Origin: Hymenobacter jeongseonensis
Lineage (GTDB): Bacteria > Bacteroidota > Bacteroidia > Cytophagales > Hymenobacteraceae
Length of the DNA: 64,000 bases
Direction of reading: 5' to 3'
Assembly (NCBI RefSeq): GCF_015694725.1
Contig: NZ_JADQDQ010000012.1
Span: forward strand, 1 to 64,000
Shown here: in pieces, positions 33,637-42,137 of the stretch
Numbering within the stretch: position 1 is the first letter of the stretch
Layout of the letters: each line of letters opens with the position of its first letter
Notes under the pieces: model-generated
The model's input: only the letters and a program-made list of their open reading frames with translations
Database searches by the model: none
Told to the model about the DNA's origin: nothing
Translations under genes and position numbers: made by a program

Positions 33637-35487
33637 ATGAAAACGCCCCTGCTTTCCATTCTGGCGGCGGCCTCGCTGGCTGCCTGCGCTCCCACCGCAA
33701 AGGCCCCCGTGGCCACAACACCCGAAACCGCTACGGCTCCGCCCGCCGCCCCGGCCCCGCCCGACTACCGTGCCCAGGCCGAGCAGTTCCTCACTGCTTA
33801 TACAGCTGAATATGTTCGGCTGTACACCGCGTCCTCCGAAGCCGAGTGGCGCTCCAATACCCACATTGTGCCCGGCGATACGTCCAATGCTGGTGCCACC
33901 ACGCGGGCCAACCAGCGCATGGCGGCCTTCACGGGCAGCACCGAGAACATTCAGAAACTACGGGAGCTGCTCGAGCACAAAGCTGACCTTACTGAACTTC
34001 AGACCAAGCAGTTGGCTACAGCCCTTTACAACGCGGCCAACAATCCACAAACGGTGGCCGATGTGGTGAAGCGGCGCATCGCCGCCGAAGCCGCGCAGAC
34101 GGAAAAGCTGTACGGTTTCGATTATAAATACGCGGGAAAATCAGTTACCACCAACGACCTCGACGAGCTGCTGCGCAAGGAAATCAACCCGCAGCGGCGC
34201 CAGGCCGTGTGGGAATCCAGCAAGGCCATCGGCCCCACGCTCAAGGATGGCCTGCTCAACCTGCGCGACCTACGCAACCAGACCGTGCAAGCCCTCGGCT
34301 ACTCCGATTACTTCACCTACCAAGCCAGCGATTATGGCTTGAGCCGGGACGAAATGATGGCCCTAGTACGCAAAATCAACACCGAGCTGCGGCCCCTCTA
34401 CCGCGAGCTGCACACCTACGCCCGCTACGAGCTGGCCAAAAAATACAAAGTGAAGCAAGTGCCCGACTACCTGCCCGCCCACTGGCTGCCCAACCGCTGG
34501 GGCCAGGACTGGGGCTCGATGGTGGACGTGAAAGGCTTGAATCTGGACGCGGTACTGGCCAAGAAAGGGGCTGAATGGCAGGTGAAGCAGGGCGAGCGGT
34601 TTTACCAAAGCCTAGGGTTCCCGGCGCTGCCCGAGTCGTTCTACACAAAGAGCAGTCTGTACCCGTTGCCGAAAGACGCGGCCTACAAGAAGAACAACCA
34701 CGCCTCGGCCTGGCACATGGACCTCAACAACGACCTGCGCAGCCTGATGAGCGTGGAGGCCAACACGGAGTGGTACGAAACCGCGCACCACGAGCTGGGC
34801 CACATTTTCTACTACCAAACCTACTCTAACCCCGACGTGCCGCCGCTGCTGCGCCAGGGTGCCAACCGCGCTTACCACGAAGCCATTGGCTCGATGATGG
34901 GCCTGGCAGCGAAGCAAAAGCCTTTTTTGGCCGGCCTGGGCTTGATTGACCCTAAAACCAAAACCGACGAAACCCAGCAGCTCCTCAAAGAAGCGCTGAG
35001 CTACGTGGTGTTCATCCCGTTTGCCTCGGGGGTGATGAGCGAATGGGAGAACAGTTTTTACGCCGATAAGCTGCCCGCTGACCAGCTCAATGCCAAATGG
35101 TGGGCCCTGAGCAAGCAGTACCAGGGCATTGTGCCGCCCACCACACGCGGCGAGAACTACCTCGACCCCGCCACCAAAACCCACATCAACGACGACCCCG
35201 CGCAGTACTACGACTATGCTCTGAGCTACGTCATCCTGTTCCAGTTGCACGACCACATTGCCAAGAACATCCTCAAGCAGGACCCGCACGCCACCAATTA
35301 CTACGGTAGCAAGGAAGTAGGAAATTTTCTGCGCGACATCATGCGCCCCGGCGCGAGCCGCGACTGGCGCGTGGTCCTGAAAGAAAAAACCGGCGAAGAC
35401 CTGTCGGCCCGCGCCATGGTCGACTACTTTCAACCCCTCATGACGTACTTGAAAGCCCAGAACAAAGGCCGCAAATACACAATGTAA
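33637..35487 (+). CDS. M2 family (ACE-like) metallopeptidase lipoprotein
   Basis: This 616-residue peptidyl-dipeptidase-like enzyme has a lipoprotein signal (lipobox LAAC, Cys17) and a short Pro/Ala linker, so it should be anchored in the periplasm or on the outer membrane. The zinc site is HHELGH in YETAHHELGHIFYYQTY (about 383-388) with a following EAIGSMMGLA segment that supplies the third ligand. Length and order fit bacterial homologues of angiotensin-converting enzyme. The frame extends upstream to 33277 inside the MtfA-like gene, but the signal peptide and promoter fix the ATG at 33637. Physiological substrates are unknown. Confidence 0.92.
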   Translation: MKTPLLSILAAASLAACAPTAKAPVATTPETATAPPAAPAPPDYRAQAEQFLTAYTAEYVRLYTASSEAEWRSNTHIVPGDTSNAGATTRANQRMAAFTGSTENIQKLRELLEHKADLTELQTKQLATALYNAANNPQTVADVVKRRIAAEAAQTEKLYGFDYKYAGKSVTTNDLDELLRKEINPQRRQAVWESSKAIGPTLKDGLLNLRDLRNQTVQALGYSDYFTYQASDYGLSRDEMMALVRKINTELRPLYRELHTYARYELAKKYKVKQVPDYLPAHWLPNRWGQDWGSMVDVKGLNLDAVLAKKGAEWQVKQGERFYQSLGFPALPESFYTKSSLYPLPKDAAYKKNNHASAWHMDLNNDLRSLMSVEANTEWYETAHHELGHIFYYQTYSNPDVPPLLRQGANRAYHEAIGSMMGLAAKQKPFLAGLGLIDPKTKTDETQQLLKEALSYVVFIPFASGVMSEWENSFYADKLPADQLNAKWWALSKQYQGIVPPTTRGENYLDPATKTHINDDPAQYYDYALSYVILFQLHDHIAKNILKQDPHATNYYGSKEVGNFLRDIMRPGASRDWRVVLKEKTGEDLSARAMVDYFQPLMTYLKAQNKGRKYTM

Positions 35488-35523
35488 ATGGGTTTTTGCT
35501 TTAAAAGCTGGTCTGTCTCCAAC

Positions 35524-37086
35524 CTATTTTCCGCCCTGTTGCTGCACCCAATCCCGCACCGTATCCAGCATCAAAGTCGAGATAATGGGGTCGACGGTCC
35601 CGTCGGGATTCGGAATCAGCTCAGCGGCTGGCGTTTGAAACCAGTGGTTGACGCCAGCTAGGCGCCGGGCACTTACTTGTTTGTTGTTCCTAAGGCCTTT
35701 TTCGAGGGCCGTGAGGTTGGCGATGGCATTTACTTCGGCATCCTCGGCGCCGTTGAGCAGCAGCACGGGGCATTGCACATCGGCCAAGCCAGGCTGCGGG
35801 TCAAATTTCAAGTAATAGCGCGACCACGGCGTGATAAGCTCGGCTGCCCGGCTGCGGGCCTCAGCCGGCGCCTGGTTGGGGTAGCGCTGGCGCAACATAT
35901 TCACCACAATGGCCTGGGCCTGGTCATTGTTGGCCGTTTGACTGATAATTTCCAGCATGGCGCGCCGAAATTTGACCGTGGCGGCCAAGTGCTTGCGCTC
36001 TTCGCTTTTGATTTTGAGGTGCTGCTGCGTGAGATAGGTTTCTACCTGGGCTGCGTTGGAACCGCTGGCGCGCAGCTTGGCCGCTTTTTGCTGCACCTCG
36101 GCCCATGCCCCACGCCGAGCGGCTCCGGCTTGGGCAGTATCGGTGGGGCTGAGCGGGGGCTCGGCCTGATTGGCCAGCAGTTCTAGGCCTGGCAGCCCGG
36201 CGGCGGCCAGCGTCACCACAAATCCGGGCGGTACGGGCTGCGCTGCGGCCAGCAACGCCACATTGCCGCCTTCGCCATGGCCAAGGAGGCCCGTTCGCAC
36301 CGGGTCGATGCTGGGGCGCAGGCGCAGGTAGTTTAGCCCGGCCAACGCATCGCGCAGCAGGTCGGCGGTGGTGGCCAGGCGGCCATTGCCACCCGATTGG
36401 CCCACGCCGCGGTCATCGAGCCGCAGCACGGCAATGCCCTGGCGGGCAAATGCAGCAGCCATGGCCCCAAACAGGCGGTAGTCGCCCACCCGGGCGTCGC
36501 GGTCGTGACTGCCCATGTCCGAGAGCAGCAACATCGAAGGAAACGGACCAGCGCCGTCGGGAATGCTCAAGGTGCCGGCCAGCGCCACGTTGCCGGGCTG
36601 GCTGGTTAAGGTCACCTGTTCGGTGTGGTAGGTGGTGGCCACGGGCGCCAGCCGGCTGCTTGCCAAAGCTGCCACCGTGCCTTCCGCAGCAAGGCTAAGC
36701 GTGAGCGGCACCCGCAGGCCGGGCTGCGACCACACTCCGCGCAATTGCTGGCCTTCGGCGCTGGCCACACACACAAACCGAGACTCGGCCAGCGCCGCGT
36801 AGAAGACCAGCGTATCGCCCCGGAACGTCAGCGACATCGGCAACCGGGTCAGCCGCTTGGCGGGCAGGTCCAAATTGGCAATGAGCTTATTGGGCGCCGG
36901 CTGACTGATTACAATCTGAATGGGCACGCTTCCGCCGGGAATGGCCAACGGACCTTTCCAGACACCGGCCAGGACCGGAACAGCCGGCCGAATGGGCTGG
37001 CCGAGGGCGCTGCCGGGCAATAGTCCCGTTATCAATGCCCAACCAATAGCAACGCGTAAGCTCAGCTTTAGCATAATTGATTTCAT
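35524..37086 (-). CDS. Exported alpha/beta hydrolase fold protein lacking the nucleophile serine
   Basis: This 520-residue protein starts at ATG 37086 with a signal peptide ending ALGQ. Residues ~25-170 form an N-terminal beta-rich domain common in Bacteroidota hydrolases; the rest is an alpha/beta hydrolase of the S9-like GHSEGG type. The elbow here reads GHGEGG: Gly271 replaces the expected Ser (GGC in place of AGC or TCC). The late acid (NGAEDAE) and His (GVNHWF) are still present. Unless this is a sequencing error the protein is probably catalytically impaired or acts as a binding protein. It follows the fasciclin gene on the same strand and ends 36 bp from the M2 peptidase gene, convergent. 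Confidence 0.85.
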   Translation of the reverse strand: MKSIMLKLSLRVAIGWALITGLLPGSALGQPIRPAVPVLAGVWKGPLAIPGGSVPIQIVISQPAPNKLIANLDLPAKRLTRLPMSLTFRGDTLVFYAALAESRFVCVASAEGQQLRGVWSQPGLRVPLTLSLAAEGTVAALASSRLAPVATTYHTEQVTLTSQPGNVALAGTLSIPDGAGPFPSMLLLSDMGSHDRDARVGDYRLFGAMAAAFARQGIAVLRLDDRGVGQSGGNGRLATTADLLRDALAGLNYLRLRPSIDPVRTGLLGHGEGGNVALLAAAQPVPPGFVVTLAAAGLPGLELLANQAEPPLSPTDTAQAGAARRGAWAEVQQKAAKLRASGSNAAQVETYLTQQHLKIKSEERKHLAATVKFRRAMLEIISQTANNDQAQAIVVNMLRQRYPNQAPAEARSRAAELITPWSRYYLKFDPQPGLADVQCPVLLLNGAEDAEVNAIANLTALEKGLRNNKQVSARRLAGVNHWFQTPAAELIPNPDGTVDPIISTLMLDTVRDWVQQQGGK

Positions 37087-37089
37087 GCA

Positions 37090-37125
37090 AATGCCCCGCC
37101 GCACCAACACGGTGAGCGGGGCATT
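37090..37125 (-). promoter_or_regulatory. Hairpin directly upstream of the hydrolase start
   Basis: Nine-base arms AATGCCCCG and CGGGGCATT (37090-37098, 37117-37125) enclose an inner CACC/GGTG pair. It ends three bases before the ATG and lacks a clear T-run on the minus strand, so it could be a weak terminator for the fasciclin gene or a leader hairpin. Confidence 0.45.
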
Positions 37126-37179
37126 TTACGTCTTAAATTTTTCGGAAAACCCGATACTTCATCATCAACGCGTTGCTTT

Positions 37180-38175
37180 CTAAGGAAGTATCACCCGGTC
37201 GATTACGTGCACCACTCCGTTGAGGCACTGCACGTCTGGAATGACCATGTTGGCCACATTGGCCCCGTTGCCGCTGCCTTTCACTGTGAGCACGCCATTA
37301 TTGAAAGCGCCAAGTACTACTGGAGCGCCACCGGCCGAGGCAATGGAGGTATTCATGGGGAGCTCGGGCGTAAATTTCCCGCCTTGGGTCCCTCCTACTA
37401 CATGGTTGAGCAACACGGCCGTCACGGTGGTAACGGGGAGCTTACGGATGTCGCTGGGCTGGTTCAGGGGCACGCCCAGAATCACGCCCAAATCCTTAAA
37501 TGCCTGGTCGGTTGGGGCAAACACGGTCAGCTTGGCGCTGGTAGCCGTGCCCGCTAGTGCCGCCGTCAGGTTGCAATACACCACGGCCTCAACGAGAAAG
37601 GTCAGCTCAGGCTTCACAAAAACATCCCCTCTTTGCAAGGCCAGGGCCGAATTCAGCACGTCGGCGTTGGTAGCCAGCAGCACTTTGTCGATGGGGTGAA
37701 TCAGCCCGTTGGCCGCGCGCACATCGGTGGCCAAAATCTTGGAACCGTTGACGTAGGTGCTGCCATCGGCCCGTTGAATGATGCGGCGCCGCGGTCCCAA
37801 GGCGGAAGCCGAGGTGCTGCCCGGCGTGAGGGCACTGCCCGCCAGCGTGCCGCTGAACACGTGGTAGAACAGCGTGTTGCGTAGGAACGGTTGCTGGAGA
37901 ACAGTCAGGTCTTGCGGGGTGCGCAGGCCCAGGCGGGCAAAGGCATCGTTGGTAGGCGCAAAAACGGTGAAATTGCCCTGCGGGTCGTTGGCGTTTCTGT
38001 TGCCCAGCAGTACGGCCACGTCGCCGCGTACAGCAGCATCTTCCAGGGTCTGAAAGTCCGGATTGGTGACGGCAATGTTGGTGATTGACGGGTCAACTTC
38101 GTCGTTTTTTGCGCAGCTACCCAACAGAAATAAACCCAACAATAGAGCCGCAGACAACGTGTATTTTTTTTTCAT
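37180..38175 (-). CDS. Fasciclin-domain lipoprotein (two FAS1 domains)
   Basis: This 331-residue lipoprotein (lipobox LLGSC, Cys21) carries two FAS1 domains, about 30-175 and 180-331. Each has the FTVFAPTNDAF or LTVFAPTDQAF strand (H1 region) and the closing H2-like segment (ANGLIHPIDKVLL, LNGVVHVIDRVIL). FAS1 domains mediate adhesion to polysaccharides or proteins on the cell surface. ATG 38175 is used because it begins the lipoprotein signal; the longer frame to 38286 is not supported. The gene is divergent from the barrel protein at 38391 across a 215-bp region. Confidence 0.92.
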   Translation of the reverse strand: MKKKYTLSAALLLGLFLLGSCAKNDEVDPSITNIAVTNPDFQTLEDAAVRGDVAVLLGNRNANDPQGNFTVFAPTNDAFARLGLRTPQDLTVLQQPFLRNTLFYHVFSGTLAGSALTPGSTSASALGPRRRIIQRADGSTYVNGSKILATDVRAANGLIHPIDKVLLATNADVLNSALALQRGDVFVKPELTFLVEAVVYCNLTAALAGTATSAKLTVFAPTDQAFKDLGVILGVPLNQPSDIRKLPVTTVTAVLLNHVVGGTQGGKFTPELPMNTSIASAGGAPVVLGAFNNGVLTVKGSGNGANVANMVIPDVQCLNGVVHVIDRVILP

Positions 38176-38390
38176 CGTGTAAATAGTAAAGTTCGCCGAG
38201 CTAATCAATACATTCAACCCAAAGCACTGAATACAAACGTATTTGAAAACCGTTTGGATTGCGCTAAGGTAAATCCAGTCCCCCAAACAACCCCGTAGAT
38301 TGCAGTATTAAACCGGCCCGAAGAAGCCTGTTGCCCTGCTTTTGCAAGAAGCCTATATCAAAATAATCTGTTTTCTTCTTATTTAAATTC

Positions 38391-39296
38391 ATGCGAAACT
38401 TTTCCGCACTTTTTATTGGCATGTTGTTCTTGGCGGGCACGGCCCCCACAGCGCAGGCCCAGAGCCTGGTGAGCGGGTTTATGGCGGGAAAAGGCCACGG
38501 CTCTGTCGTGGTATCGGGCACCACCGAGCGCTACGAAACCGTTTACCTGGCGCCCGAGAAAATTGACGGGGTTCCGATTTTTCAGGAGGTGCGCGTCAAC
38601 TCGCTCAACTTTTATGGCACTTACGGCCTCAGCGACAAGATTGACGCCGTCATCAGCCTGCCCTACATCCAGTCGAAAGGCCGGGCCGCCGGCACGGTCA
38701 TCAGCGACCTGGACGCCCTCTATTCCACGGCCGGCTACACCAACGTCCGCCAGGGCCTGCAGGATATCACCGGCCTGCTCAAGTTCAAAACCTACAGCCG
38801 CGAGATTGGCAGCAGCATCCTCGATTTGCTCGGCGTGGTCAGCTTCAGCACCCCCGTCAGCGACTACCAGACCAATACCGGCTACGGCTACATCATTGCC
38901 ATCGGCAACCGCGCCACCAAGTATTCGGCTTCGGGCATTGCCCACCTCAAAACCAGTTCCGGTGTGTTTGCCACCGGCCAGGTAGGCTACAGCCTGCGCA
39001 CCGGCCAAGTGCCCCACGCCTTGGTTGGCGAAGCCAAAATTGGCTACGCTGGCCCCAAAACCTACCTCGAAGGCTTCGCCTCGTTCCAGGAGTCGAACGG
39101 CGGAACCGACATTTCGCAGGAGGGCTTCGGAGGCTTTTTCCCTTCCACACGCGTCAATTTTATCCGCTTGGGCGGCAGCGTGTACCGGCCCCTGGCCCAA
39201 GGATTTGGCGTGGTACTGGGCGCCAGCACCTACGTTTCCGGCCGCAACATCGGCAAATCGACGGGCTACTCGGCAGGCCTATCCTACAACTACTAG
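38391..39296 (+). CDS. Exported protein, probable outer-membrane beta barrel
   Basis: This 301-residue protein has a signal peptide ending AQAQ (about residue 24) and a series of short alternating strands with Gly and aromatic residues through to the C-terminal GLSYNY, typical of an outer-membrane barrel. The segment NSLNFYGTYGLSDKIDAVISLPYIQS recalls transporter-like barrels of the phenol-degradation MetA type, but the match is weak. I do not assign a substrate. A strong bidirectional terminator lies 10 bp after the stop, separating it from the convergent pirin gene. Confidence 0.7.
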   Translation: MRNFSALFIGMLFLAGTAPTAQAQSLVSGFMAGKGHGSVVVSGTTERYETVYLAPEKIDGVPIFQEVRVNSLNFYGTYGLSDKIDAVISLPYIQSKGRAAGTVISDLDALYSTAGYTNVRQGLQDITGLLKFKTYSREIGSSILDLLGVVSFSTPVSDYQTNTGYGYIIAIGNRATKYSASGIAHLKTSSGVFATGQVGYSLRTGQVPHALVGEAKIGYAGPKTYLEGFASFQESNGGTDISQEGFGGFFPSTRVNFIRLGGSVYRPLAQGFGVVLGASTYVSGRNIGKSTGYSAGLSYNY

Positions 39297-39306
39297 TCGC
39301 ATAAAA

Positions 39307-39351
39307 GGGCCACAAAAAAAGCCGGGAATTACCCGGCTTTTTTTGTGGCCC
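39307..39351 (+). terminator. Rho-independent terminator, bidirectional
   Basis: A 20-bp perfect stem (39307-39326 and 39332-39351) with an AATTA loop and internal A7/T7 runs sits between two convergent genes. Confidence 0.9.
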
Positions 39352-39365
39352 GCTACTGGGGGTGC

Positions 39366-40088
39366 TTAGTAATTCGATTCGGCTGATGGCAAATCAATCA
39401 GGATAAATTGGGAGTCCTTGGCGGCGCGAATGTGCACCACGTCGTCGTTGGTCATGCGGGCTTGGTCGTTGGGGCCCAGCTCCGTGCCGTTCACGAAAAT
39501 CGAGCCTTCCTTCACGTAAATAAAGGTGAGGCGAATGGGAAAGGTCTTGAATTCGATTTCGTTGTCCTCGTTCAAATTGGACCAGTACACGGTGCTGTTC
39601 GAATTCATGTACACCACGTCTTCGAGCACTTTTTGGCCCGTAACGAGGGGCACCAGCTCGTTTCTGTTGCCGCTGGTAAAGCCAATATCCTTCTGTTCGT
39701 AGCTGGGAGCCAGGCCTTTCTGGCCCGGAATAAACCACAACTGATAGAGGTGCAGGGGTTTATCCTGGCGGTTGAATTCGGAGTGGGCCATGCCGGTGCC
39801 GGCGGTCATGCGCTGCACTTCGCCCTCCTTGATGGAGGTTTTGTTACCCATGGTATCCTCGTGAGTCACCTCGCCTTCGAGCACCAACGTCACAATCTCC
39901 ATTTCCGAGTGCGGATGCTGCGGAAACCCCGACTGGGGCGCCACGTTGTCGTCGTTGAACACCCGCAGCGGCCCAAAATGCATGTTGTCGCGGTCCAGAT
40001 AATCGGCAAACGAAAACAGGAAATAGCTACTAAGCCAGGAGGCGGGAGCGGCGTGATGACGGTCGGCGGAGGAAATGTATTTGAGCAT
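39366..40088 (-). CDS. Pirin family protein
   Basis: This 240-residue cytoplasmic bicupin resembles the YhhW-type pirin family, some members of which have quercetin 2,3-dioxygenase activity. The metal-binding cupin shows HPHSEMEIVTLVLEG with His and Glu ligands, then MTAGTGMAHSEFN supplying the last His. The N-terminal FGPLRVFNDDNVAP is also family-like. The C-terminal cupin half lacks metal residues, as usual. The gene is alone between two terminators. Its physiological substrate is unknown; redox sensing or flavonoid breakdown are reported family roles. Confidence 0.92.
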   Translation of the reverse strand: MLKYISSADRHHAAPASWLSSYFLFSFADYLDRDNMHFGPLRVFNDDNVAPQSGFPQHPHSEMEIVTLVLEGEVTHEDTMGNKTSIKEGEVQRMTAGTGMAHSEFNRQDKPLHLYQLWFIPGQKGLAPSYEQKDIGFTSGNRNELVPLVTGQKVLEDVVYMNSNSTVYWSNLNEDNEIEFKTFPIRLTFIYVKEGSIFVNGTELGPNDQARMTNDDVVHIRAAKDSQFILIDLPSAESNY

Positions 40089-40163
40089 AGAGCGGAAGCA
40101 AAAAGGTGGTCGTGCTTCGCATACGCGGTTGCGCGCCCCTTAGTTAGTGGCCCACCAAAAGGA

Positions 40164-40191
40164 AAGCCCTTCCGCTACCACGGAAGGGCTT
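40164..40191 (-). terminator. Rho-independent terminator of the regulator gene
   Basis: An 11-bp perfect stem (40164-40174 and 40181-40191) with a six-base loop is followed on the minus strand by TTTCCTTTT. It lies ~98 bp past the XRE-S24 gene. Confidence 0.7.
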
Positions 40192-40288
40192 CTAAAATCG
40201 GCGGCAAGCGAATGGCTTGGCCTACCGCGTTGGACCATGTGTTTGGGTCGATAATCGGTTTCGCGGCTCAAGCTGCTGCCGATTTTCT

Positions 40289-41122
40289 CTAGGCCTTTTT
40301 CAGCAGTGCCACCTGCTGTTGCAGGTCCAGCACGAGGCTGGCCACGCGCTCCAGCGAGAGTTCGGCAATGGGGAACGTGCTGCTGATGTAGCTCTTAGCC
40401 TCCCAGATTTCCAGCACATCGTCCACGTTAATTTCATAGGGAGAGAAATGGGGGTTGTCGGAATGCAGCACGAACATGGCCCCGGAACGCAGCTTGTTGA
40501 ACACACGCTTGAACACGATGCCGTCTTTGCTGCTCACCACCACGCACGGCGTGCCGTCTTTGATAGTTGCCCAATCTTCCACGTAACGCCCCACGATGAC
40601 CGTGCCGCTGGCAATGGGCAGCATGGAATCGCCGGCAATTTCGAAGGCCCGGTACGTGCCCGTTTGCGAGAGCATGGGCAGCCGGAACTTGGGCAGCACC
40701 TCCAAATACTCGGGGTCGGCGTAGCCGTTCAGGTAGCCGGCAGCGGCTTTCTGGGGCACGAGCTCAATGTTTTCGTTCTGGTCCTTGTCCACGGTGAGGG
40801 CCAGAATGCGGAGCTTGCCGCCGGCGGGCGTAGTGGGTGGGTCGGTATCGTCTTCGGCCGTCGCATCGGCCGCAGCAGGCTCCTGGGCGCGCATGGTGCC
40901 AATGGCTTTGGCGTTCTTGCGCTTGCTAAAGTCGGTGGTCACCAGCTGGTCGAGCGTGATGCCGAACAGGCGGGCCATGTTGACGAGGGTGGCGAGACGG
41001 GGCTCGGCGCGGCCTTCTTCGTAGGCGCCCACCAGGGAGCGTTTGATGCCGAGCTTATCGGCCATCTGGGCCTGCGTGAGGGCAAGCTCGCGCCGGCAAA
41101 ATTTGAGGTTGGTATTAATCAT
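40289..41122 (-). CDS. XRE-type regulator with S24 (LexA/CI-like) autocleavage domain
   Basis: This 277-residue protein has an N-terminal Cro/CI helix-turn-helix (about 5-60; LTQAQMADKLGIKRSLVGAYEEG) and a C-terminal S24 peptidase domain (about 140-235) with nucleophile Ser166 in GDSMLP and general base Lys205 in FKRV. An Ala128-Gly129 bond just before the domain fits the usual self-cleavage site. Such proteins are repressors released by RecA-driven cleavage, or non-cleaving relatives. The C-terminal ~30 residues look coiled. No prophage genes surround it, so it is more likely a chromosomal stress regulator; its targets are not visible. A TAACTTCG box at about 41197-41204 (minus) may be its promoter. 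Confidence 0.9.
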   Translation of the reverse strand: MINTNLKFCRRELALTQAQMADKLGIKRSLVGAYEEGRAEPRLATLVNMARLFGITLDQLVTTDFSKRKNAKAIGTMRAQEPAAADATAEDDTDPPTTPAGGKLRILALTVDKDQNENIELVPQKAAAGYLNGYADPEYLEVLPKFRLPMLSQTGTYRAFEIAGDSMLPIASGTVIVGRYVEDWATIKDGTPCVVVSSKDGIVFKRVFNKLRSGAMFVLHSDNPHFSPYEINVDDVLEIWEAKSYISSTFPIAELSLERVASLVLDLQQQVALLKKA

Positions 41123-41238
41123 CGGGAGGGGCAGCAGCCGGGAATGGCGTTGTTTTCAACGCAGATTCGGCTGGTGAAGTTAGCAACGCAAGCACGAAGT
41201 TACTAATTCACTTAGCTAATATTTTTCTGCCCACCACT

Positions 41239-42051
41239 TTAGCGTTGAGCAAGTTGTTTTTCAACCCACCATTCCTCGTTCTTCCAGTAAGTATCCCACC
41301 CCACGCGGGTATACTTGCGGTTGATGCTGCCGCTGCGGTCCCCCATCGTAAAGCGGGTCAGCACCTGCCGGGTCACGGCTACGCCCTGTTTCCACAGGGC
41401 GGGCACGGCCTCATCAGCACCAGCAGCATTGCGCCATTCGCCGTCAAATAGCAGGCCGCCGCTGCGCGTGACGGGGTTGTCGGTGCGCTCGATGAGTACG
41501 GCCCGATTCCCGGGCATAACTCGAAAATCGAGGGCAATGCGCCCATTGAAACGGCCGCTCAGGCCGTGGCTACTGGTGGCTTGCAGGGCAAAGCCACCCG
41601 TGGCGCAGTACGTGGGCTGACTGGAAAGGCTGTAGTCCGCGCCGTATACTTTCACCTCGGCGGGCAGCCGCTGTACCTGCTGGAGCTCAATGGCGCCCCG
41701 AAACGGGGTGACGTCGCCATAGCACCGGAACTTGCCGGCCACGAGGTAGCGACCCGGGCTTTTGGCATCGGCCTGCACGCTGGTGAATACGAATTCCAGC
41801 CGGCGCCCGTCGTAGCCGAAACAACCATTCAGCACGTCTTCGGGGCCGGCCTGGGGCTGGTGTTGCCACAGCCGACCCAGATTGGTGCGGCCCAGCAGGG
41901 CCCGGCGGGCGGCGTTGGTGAGCACTGCGCCGGGGGCCGCCAGCGCCCCCGGCGCAGTAAGGCGATGGAAGCCGGGATTGGCCGGGCGGCCTTGGGGCCG
42001 GGCCGCGGCGAGCAACAGCGCAGGCGCCGCCAGCAGCAGAAAGTAACGCAT
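41239..42051 (-). CDS. Exported protein of an unrecognised tandem family (copy A)
   Basis: This 270-residue protein has a signal peptide (about 1-17). It is homologous to the next gene upstream (42138-43031). Shared features are FGYDGRRLEFVF against FGPDHYRFALIF, a QADAKSPGRYLVAGK-type segment, a central Cys, QQVQRLP, and above all the C-terminus with GDRSGSIN, then KY, then GWD followed by W, N and EWW. I do not know a named family. A hydrophobic core of beta strands and the many Gly residues suggest a secreted beta-rich fold. A hairpin at 42078-42099 separates it from its paralogue. Confidence 0.7.
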   Translation of the reverse strand: MRYFLLLAAPALLLAAARPQGRPANPGFHRLTAPGALAAPGAVLTNAARRALLGRTNLGRLWQHQPQAGPEDVLNGCFGYDGRRLEFVFTSVQADAKSPGRYLVAGKFRCYGDVTPFRGAIELQQVQRLPAEVKVYGADYSLSSQPTYCATGGFALQATSSHGLSGRFNGRIALDFRVMPGNRAVLIERTDNPVTRSGGLLFDGEWRNAAGADEAVPALWKQGVAVTRQVLTRFTMGDRSGSINRKYTRVGWDTYWKNEEWWVEKQLAQR

Positions 42052-42077
42052 AGAACCGCGAAAAAAAGTGAACGAAG

Positions 42078-42099
42078 GCCATCTATATTGCTAGATGGC
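42078..42099 (-). terminator. Hairpin between the two paralogues, possible terminator or attenuator
   Basis: An 8-bp perfect stem (GCCATCTA and TAGATGGC) with a six-base loop is followed on the minus strand by a T7 run about 11 bases later (42061-42067). The distance to the T-run is long for a standard terminator. Confidence 0.45.
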
Positions 42100-42137
42100 G
42101 CTTCTGTTTTTTAACGGTGTGCAACTGCGTTTTAGTA

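Noticed and set aside
40192..40288. Imperfect AAAATCGGC inverted repeat past the XRE-S24 gene considered as an attachment site or operator
   Set aside because: Pairing is short and broken; the adjacent 40164-40191 hairpin already explains termination.
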